Origin: Micromussa lordhowensis
Lineage: Eukaryota > Cnidaria > Anthozoa > Scleractinia > Lobophylliidae
Assembly (NCBI GenBank): GCA_964020085.1
Contig: OZ026603.1
Coordinates: 6,932,046 to 6,996,045 of the forward strand
Direction: 5' to 3'
DNA length: 64,000 nt
The notes under the pieces were generated by a model. The model ran no database searches. It was not told the DNA's origin and saw nothing but the letters and a program-made list of their open reading frames with translations. The first letter of the stretch is position 1, and the number at the start of each line of letters is the position of its first letter. Of this stretch, positions 24,646-37,055 are shown piece by piece. The position numbers and the translations under genes are program-made.

Positions 24646-27600
24646 CGCTGGGGGTCTCCTTGGCAAATTTGACATAGCTCGGCTTCACGGGCACTTTAAG
24701 AGGCGCGGTTTGCAGCAAAATGTTTTGCTAGGTTGGCAGTTTAAGGAAATTTTAGTTAGAACATGATGGCATTGGCGCCAGGGTGTTTTTTCTGGCCTTC
24801 TTTTTGCAGTAGTTTCCCCTGGTCCCAACTTTGCAGAATTTCAGAAAACGCGCGCTAGGGGTCCCCTTGGCAAATTTGACATAGCTCGGCTTCACGGGCA
24901 CTTTAAGAGGCGCGGTTTCCAGCAAAATGTTCTGCTAGGTTGGCACTTTAAGAAAATCGTAGTTAGAACATGATGCCATTGGCACCAGGGTGTTTTTTCT
25001 GGCCTTCTTTTTGCAGTAGTTTCCCCTGGTCCCAACTTTGCAGAATTTCAGAAAACGCCGCTGGGGTCCCCTTGGCAAATTTGACATAGCTCGGCTTCAC
25101 GGGCACTTTAAGAGGCGCGGTTTGCAGCAAAATGTTTTGCTAGGTTGGCACTTTAAGGAAATCCTAGTTAGAACATGATGGCATTGGCGCTAGGGTGTTT
25201 TTTCTGGCCTTCTTTTTGCAGTAGTTTTCCCTGGTCCCAACTTTCCAGAATTTCAGAAAACGCGCGCTGGGGGTCCCCTTGGCAAATTTGACATAGCTCG
25301 GCTTCACGGGCACTTTAAGAGGCGCGGTTTGCAGCAAAATGTTGTGCTAGGTTGGCACTTTAAGGAAATCCTAGTTAAAAGATGATGGCATTGGCGCCAG
25401 GGTGTTTTTTCTGGCCTTCTTTTTGCAGTAGTTTCCCCTGGTCCCAACTTTGCAGAATTTCAGAAAACGCGCGCTGGGGGTCCCCTTGGCAAATTTGACA
25501 TAGCTCGGCTTCACGGGCACTTTAAGAGGCGCGGTTTGCAGCAAAATGTTTTGCTAGGTTGGCACTTCAAGGAAATTGTAGTTAAAACATGATGGCATTG
25601 GCGCCAGGGTGTTTTTTCTGGCCTTCTTTTTGCAGTAGTTTCCCCTGGTCCCAACTTTGCAGAATTTCAGAAAACGCGCGCTGGGGGTCCCCTTGGCAAA
25701 TTTGACATAGCTCGGCTTCACGGGCACTTTAAGAGGCGCGGTTTGCAGCAAAATGTTCTGCTAGGTTGGCACTTCAAGAAAATTCTAGTTAGAACATGAT
25801 GGCATTGGCGCCAGGGTGTTTTTTCTGGCCTTCTTTTTGCAGTAGTTTCCCCTGGTCCCAACTTTGCAGAATTTCAGAAAACGCGCGCTGGGGGTTCCCT
25901 TGGCAAATTTGACATAGCTTGGCTTCACGGGCACTTTAAGAGGCGCGGTTTGCAGCAAAATGTTCTGCTAGGTTGGCACTTTAAGGAAATCCTAGTTAGA
26001 ATATGATGGCATTGGCGCCAGGGTGTTTTTTCTGGCCTTCTTTTTGCAGTAGTTTCCCCTGGTCCCAACTTTGCAGAATTTCAGAAAACGCGCGCTGGGG
26101 GTTCCCTTGGCAAATTTGACATAGCTGGGCTTCACGGGCACTTTAAGAGGCGCGGTTTGCAGCAAAATGTTCTGCTAGGTTGGCACTTCAAGGAAATCTT
26201 AGTTAGAACATGATGGCATTGGCGCCAGGGTGTTTTTTCTGGCCTTCTTTTTGCAGTAGTTTCCCCTGGTCCCAACTTTGCAGAATTTCAGAAAACGCGC
26301 GCTAGGGGTCCCCTTGGCAAATTTGACATAGCTCGGCTTCACGGGCACTTTAAGAGGCGCGGTCTGCAGCAAAATGTTCTGCTAGGTTGGCACTTCAAGG
26401 AAATTCTAGTTAGAACATGATGGCATTGGCGCCAGGGTGTTTTTTCTGGCCTTCTTTTTGCAGTAGTTTCCCCTGGTCCCAACTTTGCAGAATTTCAGAA
26501 AACGCGCGCTGGGGGTCCCCTTGGCAAATTTGACATAGCTCGGCTTCACGGGCACTTTAAGAGGCGCGGTTTGCAGCAAAATGTTCTGCTAGGTTGGCAC
26601 TTCAAGAAAATTCTAGTTAGAACATGATGGCATTGGCGCCAGGGTGTTTTTTCTGGCCTTCTTTTTGCAGTAGTTTCCCCTGGTCCCAACTTTGCAGAAT
26701 TTCAGAAAACGCGCGCTGGGGGTCTCCTTGGCAAATTTGACATAGCTCGGCTTCACGGGCACTTTAAGAGGCGCGGTTTGCAGCAAAATGTTTTGCTAGG
26801 TTGGCAGTTTAAGGAAATTTTAGTTAGAACATGATGGCATTGGCGCCAGGGTGTTTTTTCTGGCCTTCTTTTTGCAGTAGTTTCCCCTGGTCCCAACTTT
26901 GCAGAATTTCAGAAAACGCGCGCTAGGGGTCCCCTTGGCAAATTTGACATAGCTCGGCTTCACGGGCACTTTAAGAGGCGCGGTTTCCAGCAAAATGTTC
27001 TGCTAGGTTGGCACTTTAAGAAAATCGTAGTTAGAACATGATGCCATTGGCACCAGGGTGTTTTTTCTGGCCTTCTTTTTGCAGTAGTTTCCCCTGGTCC
27101 CAACTTTGCAGAATTTCAGAAAACGCCGCTGGGGTCCCCTTGGCAAATTTGACATAGCTCGGCTTCACGGGCACTTTAAGAGGCGCGGTTTGCAGCAAAA
27201 TGTTTTGCTAGGTTGGCACTTTAAGGAAATCCTAGTTAGAACATGATGGCATTGGCGCTAGGGTGTTTTTTCTGGCCTTCTTTTTGCAGTAGTTTTCCCT
27301 GGTCCCAACTTTCCAGAATTTCAGAAAACGCGCGCTGGGGGTCCCCTTGGCAAATTTGACATAGCTCGGCTTCACGGGCACTTTAAGAGGCGCGGTTTGC
27401 AGCAAAATGTTGTGCTAGGTTGGCACTTTAAGGAAATCCTAGTTAAAAGATGATGGCATTGGCGCCAGGGTGTTTTTTCTGGCCTTCTTTTTGCAGTAGT
27501 TTCCCCTGGTCCCAACTTTGCAGAATTTCAGAAAACGCGCGCTGGGGGTCCCCTTGGCAAATTTGACATAGCTCGGCTTCACGGGCACTTTAAGAGGCGC

Positions 27601-27748
27601 GGTTTGCAGCAAAATGTTTTGCTAGGTTGGCACTTCAAGGAAATTGTAGTTAAAACATGATGGCATTGGCGCCAGGGTGTTTTTTCTGGCCTTCTTTTTG
27701 CAGTAGTTTCCCCTGGTCCCAACTTTGCAGAATTTCAGAAAACGCGCG
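23613..27748 (+). repeat. 10-monomer (2068 bp) tandem duplication
   Basis: Two consecutive copies, about 23613-25680 and 25681-27748, share a long ordered series: 'agcttggc', 'gaatatgatgg', 'ggtctgcagc', 'ggcagtttaagg', 'tttccagc', 'gatgccattggcacc', the 2-bp-shortened 'aaacgccgctggggtcccc' (25053, 27121), 'ctttccagaatttc' and 'ttaaaagatgatgg'. Because that deletion is in both copies, the offset is 2068 and not 2070. It is the longest clear tandem unit here, and its first part overlaps the second copy of the 828-bp duplication. Confidence 0.93.
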
Positions 27749-28842
27749 CTAGGGGTCCCCTTGGCAAATTTGACATAGCTCGGCTTCACGGGCACTTTAA
27801 GAGGCGCGGTTTGCAGCAAAATGTTCTGCTACGTTGGCACTTCAAGGAAATCCTAGTTAGAACATGATGGCATTGGCGCCAGGGTGTTTTTTTTGGCCTT
27901 CTTTTTGCAGTAGTTTCCCCTGGTCCCAACTTTGCAGAATTTCAGAAAACGCGCGCTGGGGGTCCCCTTGGCAAATTTGACATAGCTCGGCTTCACGGGC
28001 ACTTTAAGAGGCGCGGTTTGCAGCAAAATGTTCTGCTAGGTTGGCACTTTAAGGAAATCTTAGTTAGAACATGATGGCATTGGCGCCAGGGTGTTTTTTC
28101 TGGCCTTCTTTTTGCAGTAGTTTCCCCTGGTCCCAACTTTGCAGAATTTCAGAAAACGCGCGCTAGGGGTCCCCTTGGCAAATTTGACATAGCTCGGCTT
28201 CACGGGCACTTTAAGAGGCGCGGTTTGCAGCAAAATGTTTTGCTAGGTTGGCACTTCAAGGAAATTGTAGTTAAAACATGATGGCATTGGCGCCAGGGTG
28301 TTTTTTCTGGCCTTCTTTTTGCAGTAGTTTCCCCTGGTCCCAACTTTGCAGAATTTCAGAAAACGCGCGCTAGGGGTCCCCTTGGCAAATTTGACATAGC
28401 TCGGCTTTACGGGCACTTTAAGAGGCGCGGTTTGCAGCAAAATGTTCTGCTACGTTGGCACTTCAAGGAAATCCTAGTTAGAACATGATGGCATTGGCGC
28501 CAGGGTGTTTTTTTTGGCCTTCTTTTTGCAGTAGTTTCCCCTGGTCCCAACTTTGCAGAATTTCAGAAAACGCGCGCTGGGGGTCCCCTTGGCAAATTTG
28601 ACATAGCTCGGCTTCACGGGCACTTTAAGAGGCGCGGTTTGCAGCAAAATGTTCTGCTAGGTTGGCACTTTAAGGAAATCTTAGTTAGAACATGATGGCA
28701 TTGGCGCCAGGGTGTTTTTTCTGGCCTTCTTTTTGCAGTAGTTTCCCCTGGTCCCAACTTTGCAGAATTTCAGAAAACGCGCGCTAGGGGTCCCCTTGGC
28801 AAATTTGACATAGCTCGGCTTCACGGGCACTTTAAGAGGCGC
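27560..28842 (+). repeat. 3-monomer (621 bp) tandem duplication
   Basis: 'gttttgct...aaattgtagttaaaac', 'ctacgttggc' (27829, 28450), the 'ttttttttggcc' form (27887, 28508) and 'gctaggggtcc' recur 621 bp apart. Copy 1 overlaps the right edge of the 2068-bp duplication. A visible difference is 'ggctttacggg' at about 28402 in copy 2. Confidence 0.88.
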
Positions 28843-29479
28843 GGTTTGCAGCAAAATGTTCTGCTAGGTTGGCACTTCAAGGAAATTTTAGTTAGAACAT
28901 GATGGCATTGGCGCCAGGGTGTTTTTTCTGGCCTTCTTTTTGCAGTAGTTTCCCCTGGTCCCAACTTTGCAGAATTTCAGAAAACGCGCGCTGGGGGTCC
29001 CCTTGGCAAATTTGACATAGCTCGGCTTCACGGGCACTTTAAGAGGCGCAGTTTGCAGCAAAATGTTTTGCTAGGTTGGCACTTCAAGGAAATTCTAGTT
29101 AGAACATGATGGCATTGGCGCCAGGGTGTTTTTTCTGGCCTTCTTTTTGCAGTAGTTTCCCCTGGTCCCAACTTTGCAAAATTTCAGAAAACGCGCGCTG
29201 AGGGTCTCCTTGGCAAATTTGACATAGCTCGGCTTCACGGGCACTTTAAGAGGCGCGGTTTGCAGCAAAATGTTCTGCTAGGTTGGCAGCTTAAGGAAAT
29301 TTTAGTTAGAACATGATGGCATTGGCGCCAGGGTGTTTTTTGTGGCCTTATTTTTGCAGTAGTTTCCCCTGGTCCCAACTTTGCAGAATTTCAGAAAACG
29401 CGCGCTAGGGGTCCCCTTGGCAAATTTGACATAGCTCGGCTTCACGGGCACTTTAAGAGGCGCGGTTTGCAGCAAAATG

Positions 29480-30310
29480 TTCTGCTAGGTTGGCACTTCA
29501 AGGAAATCGTAATTAGAACATGATGCCATTGGCGCCAGGGTGTTTTTTCTGGCCTTCTTTTTGCAGTAGTTTCCCCTGGTCCCAACTTTGCAGAATTTCA
29601 GAAAACGCGCGCTGGGGGTCCCCTTGGCAAATTTGACATAGCTCGGCTTCACGGGCACTTTAAGAGGCGCGGTTTGCAGCAAAATGTTCTGCTAGGTTGG
29701 CACTTGAAGGAAATCCTAGTTAGAACATGATGGCATTGGCGCCAGGGTGTTTTTTCTGGCCTTCTTTTTGCAGTAGTTTCCCCTGGTCCCAACTTTGCAG
29801 AATTTCAGAAAACGCGCGCTGGGGGTTCCATTGGCAAATTTGACATAGCCTGGCTTCACGGGCACTTTAAGAGGCGCGGATTGCAGCAAAATGTTCTGCT
29901 AGGTTGGCACTTGAAGGAAATCCTAGTTAAAACATGATGGCATTGGCGCCAGGGTGTTTTTTCTGGCCTTCTTTTTGCAGTAGTTTCCCCTGGTCCCAAC
30001 TTTGCAGAATTTCAGAAAACGCGCGCTGGGGGTCCCCTTGGCAAATTTGACATAGCTCGGCTTCACGGGCACTTTAAGAGGCGCGGTTTGCAGCAAAATG
30101 TTCTGCTAGGTTGGCACTTCAAGGAAATTGTAATTAGAACATGATGCCATTGGCGCCAGGGTGTTTTTTCTGGCCTTCTTTTTGAAGTAGTTTCCCCTGG
30201 TCCCAACTTTGCAGAATTTCAGAAAACGCGCGCTGGGGGTCCCCTTGGCAAATTTGACATAGCTCGGCTTCGCGGGCACTTTAAGAGGCGCGGTTTGCAG
30301 CAAAATGTTC
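29480..30310 (+). repeat. 3-monomer (621 bp) echo
   Basis: 'gtaattagaacatgatgcc' occurs at 29508 and 30129, 621 bp apart. The intervening monomers include the odd 'ggttccattggc...agcctggc' form (29824-29852) with 'gcggattgcagc' (29876). The second copy has 'tttgaagtag' (30181) in place of 'tttgcagtag'. Confidence 0.7.
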
Positions 30311-30779
30311 TGCTAGGTTGGCACTTTAAGGAAATTCTAGTTAGAACATGATGGCATTGGCGCTAGGGTGTTTTTTCTGGCCTTCTTTTTGCAGTAGTTT
30401 CCCCTGGTCCCAACTTTGCAGAATTTCAGAAAACGCGCGCTGGGGTTCCCCTTGGCAAATTTGACATAGCTCGGCTTCACGGGCACTTTAAGAGGCGCGG
30501 TTTGCAGCAAAATGTTCTGCTAGGTTGGCACTTCAAGGAAATCCTGGTTAAAACATGATGGCATTGGCGCCAGGGTGTTTTTTCTGGCCTTCTTTTTGCA
30601 GTAGTTTCCCCTGGTCCCAACTTTGCAGAATTTCAGAAAACGCGCGCTGGGGGTTCCCTTGGCAAATTTGACATAGCTGGGCTTCACGGGCACTTTAAGA
30701 GGCGCGGTTTGCAGCAAAATGTTCTGCTTGGTTGGCACTTCAAGGAAATTTTAGTTAGAACATGATGGCATTGGCGCCA

Positions 30780-33700
30780 GGGTGTTTTTTCTGGCCTTCT
30801 TTTTGCAGTAGTTTCCCCTGGTCCCAACTTTGCAGAATTTCAGAAAACGCGCGCTGGGGGTCCCCTTGGCAAATTTGACATAGCTCGGCTTCACGGGCAC
30901 TTTAAGAGGCGCGGTTTGCAGCAAAATGTTTTGCTAGGTTGGCACTTCAAGGAAATTGTAGTTAGAACATGATGGCATTGGCGCCAGGGTGTTTTTTCTG
31001 GCCTTCTTTTTGCAGTAGTTTCCCCTGGTCCCAACTTTGCAGAATTTCAGAAAACGCGCGCTAGGGGTCCCCTTGGCAAATTTGACATAGCTCGGCTTCA
31101 CGGGCACTTTAAGAGGCGCGGTTTGCAGCAAAATGTTCTGCTACGTTGGCACTTCAAGGAAATTTTAGTTAGAACATGATGGCATTGGCGCCAGGGTGTT
31201 TTTTCTGGCCTTCTTTTTGCAGTAGTTTCCCCTGGTCCCAACTTTGCAGAATTTCAGAAAACGCGCGCTGGGGGTCCCCTTGGCAAATTTGACATAGCTC
31301 GGCTTCACGGGCACTTTAAGAGGTGCGGTTTGCAGCAAAATGTTCTGCTAGGTTGGCACTTTAAGGAAATCTTAGTTAAAACATGATGGCATTGGCGCCA
31401 GGGTGTTTTTTCTGGCCTTCTTTTTGCAGTAGTTTCCCCTGGTCATAACTTTGCAGAATTTCAGAAAACGCGCGCTAGGGGTCCCCTTGGCAAATTTGAC
31501 ATAGCTCGGCTTCACGGGCACTTTAAGAGGCGCGGTTTGCAGCAAAATGTTCTGCTAGGTTAACACTTCAAGGAAATTTTAGTTAGAACATGATGGCATT
31601 GGCGCCAGGGTGTTTTTTCTGGCCTTCTTTTTGCAGTAGTTTCCCCTGGTCCCAACTTTGCAGAATTTCAGAAAACGCGCGCTGGGGGTCCCCTTGGCAA
31701 ATTTGACATAGCTCGGCTTCACGGGCACTTTAAGAGGCGCGGTTTGCAGCAAAATGTTCTGCTAGGTTGGCACTTCAAGGAAATCCTGGTTAAAACATGA
31801 TGGCATTGGCGCCAGGGTGTTTTTTCTGGCCTTCTTTTTGCAGTAGTTTCCCCTGGTCCCAACTTTGCAGAATTTCAGAAAACGCGCGCTGGGGGTCCCC
31901 TTGGCAAATTTGACATAGCTCGGCTTCACGGGCACTTTAAGAGGCGCAGTTTGCAGCAAAATGTTCTGCTAGGTTCGCACTTCAAGGAAATTCTAGTTAG
32001 AACATGATGGCATTGGCGCCAGGGTGTTTTTTCTGGCCTTCTTTTTGCAGTAGTTTCCCCTGGTCCCAACTTTGCAGAATTTCAGAAAACGCGCGCTGGG
32101 GGTCCCCTTGGCAAATTTGACATAGCTCGGCTTCACGGGCACTTTAAGAGGCGCGGTTTGCAGCAAAATGTTCTGCTAGGTTGGCACTTCAAGGAAATGC
32201 TGGTTAAAATATGATGGCATTGGCGCCAGGGTGTTTTTTCTGGCCTTCTTTTTGCAGTAGTTTCCCCTGGTCCCAACTTTGCAGAATTTCAGAAAACGCG
32301 CGCTGGGGGTTCCCTTGGCAAATTTGACATAGCTGGGCTTCACGGGCACTTTAAGAGGCGCGGTTTGCAGCAAAATGTTCTGCTAGGTTGGCACTTCAAG
32401 GAAATCCTAGTTAGAACATGATGGCATTGGCGCCAGGGTGTTTTTTCTGGCCTTCTTTTTGCAGTAGTTTCCCCTGGTCCCAACTTTGCAGAATTTCAGA
32501 AAACGCGCGCTGGGGGTCCCCTTGGCAAATTTGACATAGCTCGGCTTCACGGGCACTTTAAGAGGCGCGGTTTGCAGCAAAATGTTCTGCTAGGTTGGCA
32601 CTTCAAGGAAATTTTGGTTAAAACATGATGGCATTGGCGCCAGGGTGTTTTTTCTGGCCTTCTTTTTGCAGTAGTTTCCCCTGGTCCCAACTTTGCAGAA
32701 TTTCAGAAAACGCGCGCTGGGGGTTCCCTTGGCAAATTTGACATAGCTGGGCTTCACGGGCACTTTAAGAGGCGCGGTTTGCAGCAAAATGTTCTGCTAG
32801 GTTGGCACTTCAAGGAAATCCTAGTTAGAACATGATGGCATTGGCGCCAGGGTGTTTTTTCTGGCCTTCTTTTTGCAGTAGTTTCCCCTGGTCCCAACTT
32901 TGCAGAATTTCAGAAAACGCGCGCTGGGGGTCCCCTTGGCAAATTTGACATAGCTCGGCTTCACGGGCACTTTAAGAGGCGCGGTTTGCAGCAAAATGTT
33001 TTGCTAGGTTGGCACTTCAAGGAAATTGTAGTTAGAACATGATGGCATTGGCGCCAGGGTGTTTTTTCTGGCCTTCTTTTTGCAGTAGTTTCCCCTGGTC
33101 CCAACTTTGCAGAATTTCAGAAAACGCGCGCTAGGGGTCCCCTTGGCAAATTTGACATAGCTCGGCTTCACGGGCACTTTAAGAGGCGCGGTTTGCAGCA
33201 AAATGTTCTGCTACGTTGGTTCTTCAAGGAAATTTTAGTTAGAACATGATGGCATTGGCGCCAGGGTGTTTTTTCTGGCCTTTTTTTTGCAGTAGTTTCC
33301 CCTGGTCCCAACTTTGCAGAATTTCAGAAAACGCGCGCTGGGGGTCCCCTTGGCAAATTTGACATAGCTCGGCTTCACGGGCACTTTAAGAGGTGCGGTT
33401 TGCAGCAAAATGTTCTGCTAGGTTGGCACTTTAAGGAAATTGTAGTTAAAACATGATGCCATTGGCGCCAGGGTGTTTTTTCTGGCCTTCTTTTTGCAGT
33501 AGTTTCCCCTGGTCCCAACTTTGCAGAATTTCAGAAAACGCGCGCTAGGGGTCCCCTTGGCAAATTTGACATAGCTCGGCTTCACGGGCACTTTAAGAGG
33601 CGCGGTTTGCAGCAAAATGTTCTGCTAGGTTAACACTTCAAGGAAATTTTAGTTAGAACATGATGGCATTGGCGCCAGGGTGTTTTTTCTGGCCTTCTTT

Positions 33701-33820
33701 TTGCAGTAGTTTCCCCTGGTCCCAACTTTGCAGAATTTCAGAAAACGCGCGCTGGGGGTCCCCTTGGCAAATTTGACATAGCTCGGCTTCACGGGCACTT
33801 TAAGAGGCGCAGTTTGCAGC
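30780..33820 (+). repeat. 10-monomer (2070 bp) repeat with a dimeric stretch between copies
   Basis: 'ctacgttgg' (31141, 33211), 'agaggtgcgg' (31319, 33389), 'gctaggggtcc' (about 31477, 33547) and 'aggttaacacttc' (31557, 33627) are 2070 bp apart, so about 30780-31750 matches 32850-33820. Between them, 'tggttaaaa' monomers (31789, 32203, 32617) alternate with ordinary ones in 414-bp dimers. The 'ggttcgcac' monomer at 31974 recurs at 33837, 1863 bp away (9 monomers), so one copy has lost a unit. Confidence 0.82.
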
Positions 33821-35265
33821 AAAATGTTCTGCTAGGTTCGCACTTCAAGGAAATTCTAGTTAGAACATGATGGCATTGGCGCCAGGGTGTTTTTTCTGGC
33901 CTTCTTTTTGCAGTAGTTTCCCCTGGTCCCAACTTTGCAGAATTTCAGAAAACGCGCGCTGGGGGTCTCCTTGGCAAATTTGACATAGCTCGGCTTCACG
34001 GGCACTTTAAGAGGCGCGGTTTGCAGCAAAATGTTCTGCTAGGTTGGCAGTTTAAGGAAATTTTAGTTAGAACATGATGGCATTGGCGCCAGGGTGTTTT
34101 TTCTGGCCTTCTTTTTGCAGTAGTTTCCCCTGGTCCCAACTTTGCAGAATTTCAGAAAACGCGCGCTGGGGGTCCCCTTGGCAAATTTGACATAGCTCGG
34201 CTTCACGGGCACTTTAAGAGGTGCGGTTTGCAGCAAAATGTTTTGCTAGGTTGGCATTTCAAGGAAATTGTAGTTAAAACATGATGGCATTGGCGCCAGG
34301 GTGTTTTTTCTGGCCTTCTTTTTGCAGTAGTTTCCCCTGGTCCCAACTTTGCAGAATTTCAGAAAACGCGCGCTAGGGGTCCCCTTGGCAAATTTGACAT
34401 AGCTCGGCTTCACGGGCACTTTAAGAGACGCGGTTTGCAGCAAAATGTTCTGCTAGGTTAACACTTCAAGGAAATTTTAGTTAGAACATGATGGCATTGG
34501 CGCCAGGGTGTTTTTTCTGGCCTTCTTTTTGCAGTAGTTTCCCCTGGTCCCAACTTTGCAGAATTTCAGAAAACGCGCGCTGGGGGTCCCCTTGGCAAAT
34601 TTGACATAGCTCGGCTTCACGGGCACTTTAAGAGGCGCAGTTTGCAGCAAAATGTTCTGCTAGGTTCGCACTTCAAGGAAATTCTAGTTAGAACATGATG
34701 GCATTGGCGCCAGGGTGTTTTTTCTGGCCTTCTTTTTGCAGTAGTTTCCCCTGGTCCCAACTTTGCAGAATTTCAGAAAACGCGCGCTGGGGGTCTCCTT
34801 GGCAAATTTGACATAGCTCGGCTTCACGGGCACTTTAAGAGGCGCGGTTTGCAGCAAAATGTTCTGCTAGGTTGGCAGTTTAAGGAAATTTTAGTTAGAA
34901 CATGATGGCATTGGCGCCAGGGTGTTTTTTCTGGCCTTCTTTTTGCAGTAGTTTCCCCTGGTCCCAACTTTGCAGAATTTCAGAAAACGCGCGCTGGGGG
35001 TCCCCTTGGCAAATTTGACATAGCTCGGCTTCACGGGCACTTTAAGAGGTGCGGTTTGCAGCAAAATGTTTTGCTAGGTTGGCATTTCAAGGAAATTGTA
35101 GTTAAAACATGATGGCATTGGCGCCAGGGTGTTTTTTCTGGCCTTCTTTTTGCAGTAGTTTCCCCTGGTCCCAACTTTGCAGAATTTCAGAAAACGCGCG
35201 CTAGGGGTCCCCTTGGCAAATTTGACATAGCTCGGCTTCACGGGCACTTTAAGAGGCGCGGTTTG
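33610..35265 (+). repeat. 4-monomer (828 bp) tandem duplication
   Basis: 'aggttaacacttc' (33627, 34455), 'ggttcgcac' (33835, 34663), 'ggcagtttaagg' (34046, 34874), 'agaggtgcgg' (34217, 35045) and 'ggcatttcaagg' (34254, 35082) are each 828 bp apart. A copy-specific change is 'agagacgcgg' at about 34424. Confidence 0.9.
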
Positions 35266-35399
35266 CAGCAAAATGTTCTGCTACGTTGGCAGTTGAAGGA
35301 AATCCTAGTTAGAACATGATGGCATTGGCGCCAGGGTGTTTTCTCTGGCCTTCTTTTTGCAGTAGTTTCCCCTGGTCCCAACTTTGCAGAATTTCAGAA

Positions 35400-37055
35400 A
35401 ACGCGCGCTGGGGGTCCCCTTGGCAAATTTGACATAGCTCGGCTTCACGGGCACTTTAAGAGGCGCGGTTTGCAGCAAAATGTTCTGCTAGGATGGCACT
35501 TTAAGGAAATCTTAGTTAAAACATGATGGCAATGGCGCCAGGGTGTTTTTTCTGGCCTTCTTTTTGCAGTAGTTTCCCCTGGTCCCAACTTTGCAGAATT
35601 TCAGAAAACGCGCGCTGGGGGTCCCCTTGGCAAATTTGACATAGCTCGGCTTCACGGGCACTTTAAGAGGCGCGGTTTGCAGCAAAATGTTTTGCTAGGT
35701 TGGCACTTCAAGGAAATTGTAGTTAGAACATGATGGCATTGGCGCCAAGGTGTGTTTTCTGGCCTTCAATTTGCAGTAGTTTCCCCTGGTCCCAACTTTG
35801 CAGAATTTCAGAAAACGCGCGCTGGGGGTCCCCTTGGCAAATTTGACATAGCTCGGCTTCACGGGCACTTTAAGAGGCGCGGTTTGCAGCAAAATGTTCT
35901 GCTAGGTTGGCACTTCAAGGAAATTTTAGTTAGAACATGATGGCATTGGCGCCAGGGTGTTTTTTCTGGCCTTCTTTTTGCAGTAGTTTCCCCTGGTCCC
36001 AACTTTGCAGAATTTCAGAAAACGCGCGCTGGGGTTCCCCTTGGCAAATTTGACATAGCTCGGCTTCACGGGCACTTTAAATGGCGCGGTTTGCAGCAAA
36101 ATGTTCTGCTGGGTTGGCACTTCAAGGAAATTGTAGTTAGAACATGAAAGCATTGGGGCCAGGGTGTTTTTTCTGGCCTTCTTTTTGCAGTAGTTTCCCC
36201 TGGTCCCAACTTTGCAGAATTTCAGAAAACGCGCGCTGGGGGTCCCCTTGGCAAATTTGACATAGCTCGGCTTCACGGGCACTTTAAGAGGCGCGGTTTG
36301 CAGCAAAATGTTCTGCTAGGATGGCACTTTAAGGAAATCTTAGTTAAAACATGATGGCAATGGCGCCAGGGTGTTTTTTCTGGCCTTCTTTTTGCAGTAG
36401 TTTCCCCTGGTCCCAACTTTGCAGAATTTCAGAAAACGCGCGCTGGGGGTCCCCTTGGCAAATTTGACATAGCTCGGCTTCACGGGCACTTTAAGAGGCG
36501 CGGTTTGCAGCAAAATGTTTTGCTAGGTTGGCACTTTAAGGAAATTGTAGTTAGAACATGATGGCATTGGCGCCAAGGTGTGTTTTCTGGCCTTCAATTT
36601 GCAGTAGTTTCCCCTGGTCCCAACTTTGCAGAATTTCAGAAAACGCGCGCTGGGGGTCCCCTTGGCAAATTTGACATAGCTCGGCTTCACGGGCACTTTA
36701 AGAGGCGCGGTTTGCAGCAAAATGTTCTGCTAGGTTGGCACTTCAAGGAAATTTTAGTTAGAACATGATGGCATTGGCGCCAGGGTGTTTTTTCTGGCCT
36801 TCTTTTTGCAGTAGTTTCCCCTGGTCCCAACTTTGCAGAATTTCAGAAAACGCGCGCTGGGGTTCCCCTTGGCAAATTTGACATAGCTCGGCTTCACGGG
36901 CACTTTAAATGGCGCGGTTTGCAGCAAAATGTTCTGCTGGGTTGGCACTTCAAGGAAATTGTAGTTAGAACATGAAAGCATTGGGGCCAGGGTGTTTTTT
37001 CTGGCCTTCTTTTTGCAGTAGTTTCCCCTGGTCCCAACTTTGCAGAATTTCAGAA
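35400..37055 (+). repeat. Near-identical 4-monomer (828 bp) tandem duplication
   Basis: All rare markers recur at exactly 828 bp: 'ctaggatggcac' (35488, 36316), 'ggcaatggcgcc', 'caaggtgtgttttctgg' (35746, 36574), 'cttcaatttgcag' (35765, 36593), 'aaatggcgcgg' (36079, 36907), 'ctgctgggttgg' and 'catgaaagcattggggcc' (36144, 36972). The only difference I noticed is cttc/cttt near 35707/36535. This is the best-preserved pair in the window, so either a very recent duplication or an assembly effect. Confidence 0.93.

Noticed and set aside
31970..31990. Pol III B-box-like 'aggttcgcac' and T6 terminator, suggesting a tRNA-derived SINE
   Set aside because: The 'ggttcg' form is seen in only three monomers (31972, 33835, 34663), lacks the rest of the B box, and has no matching A box or tRNA fold. 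The T run is part of every monomer.
35926..36306. 126-codon minus-strand open frame, repeated at 36754-37134 and 57659-58039
   Set aside because: It is two monomers read in frame because 207 is divisible by 3 and one recurring TAG is changed where 'ctgctagg' becomes 'ctgctggg'. It begins at TTG and has no ribosome-binding or promoter context. Its protein is a direct repeat, and the same frame is stopped in nearly every other monomer.
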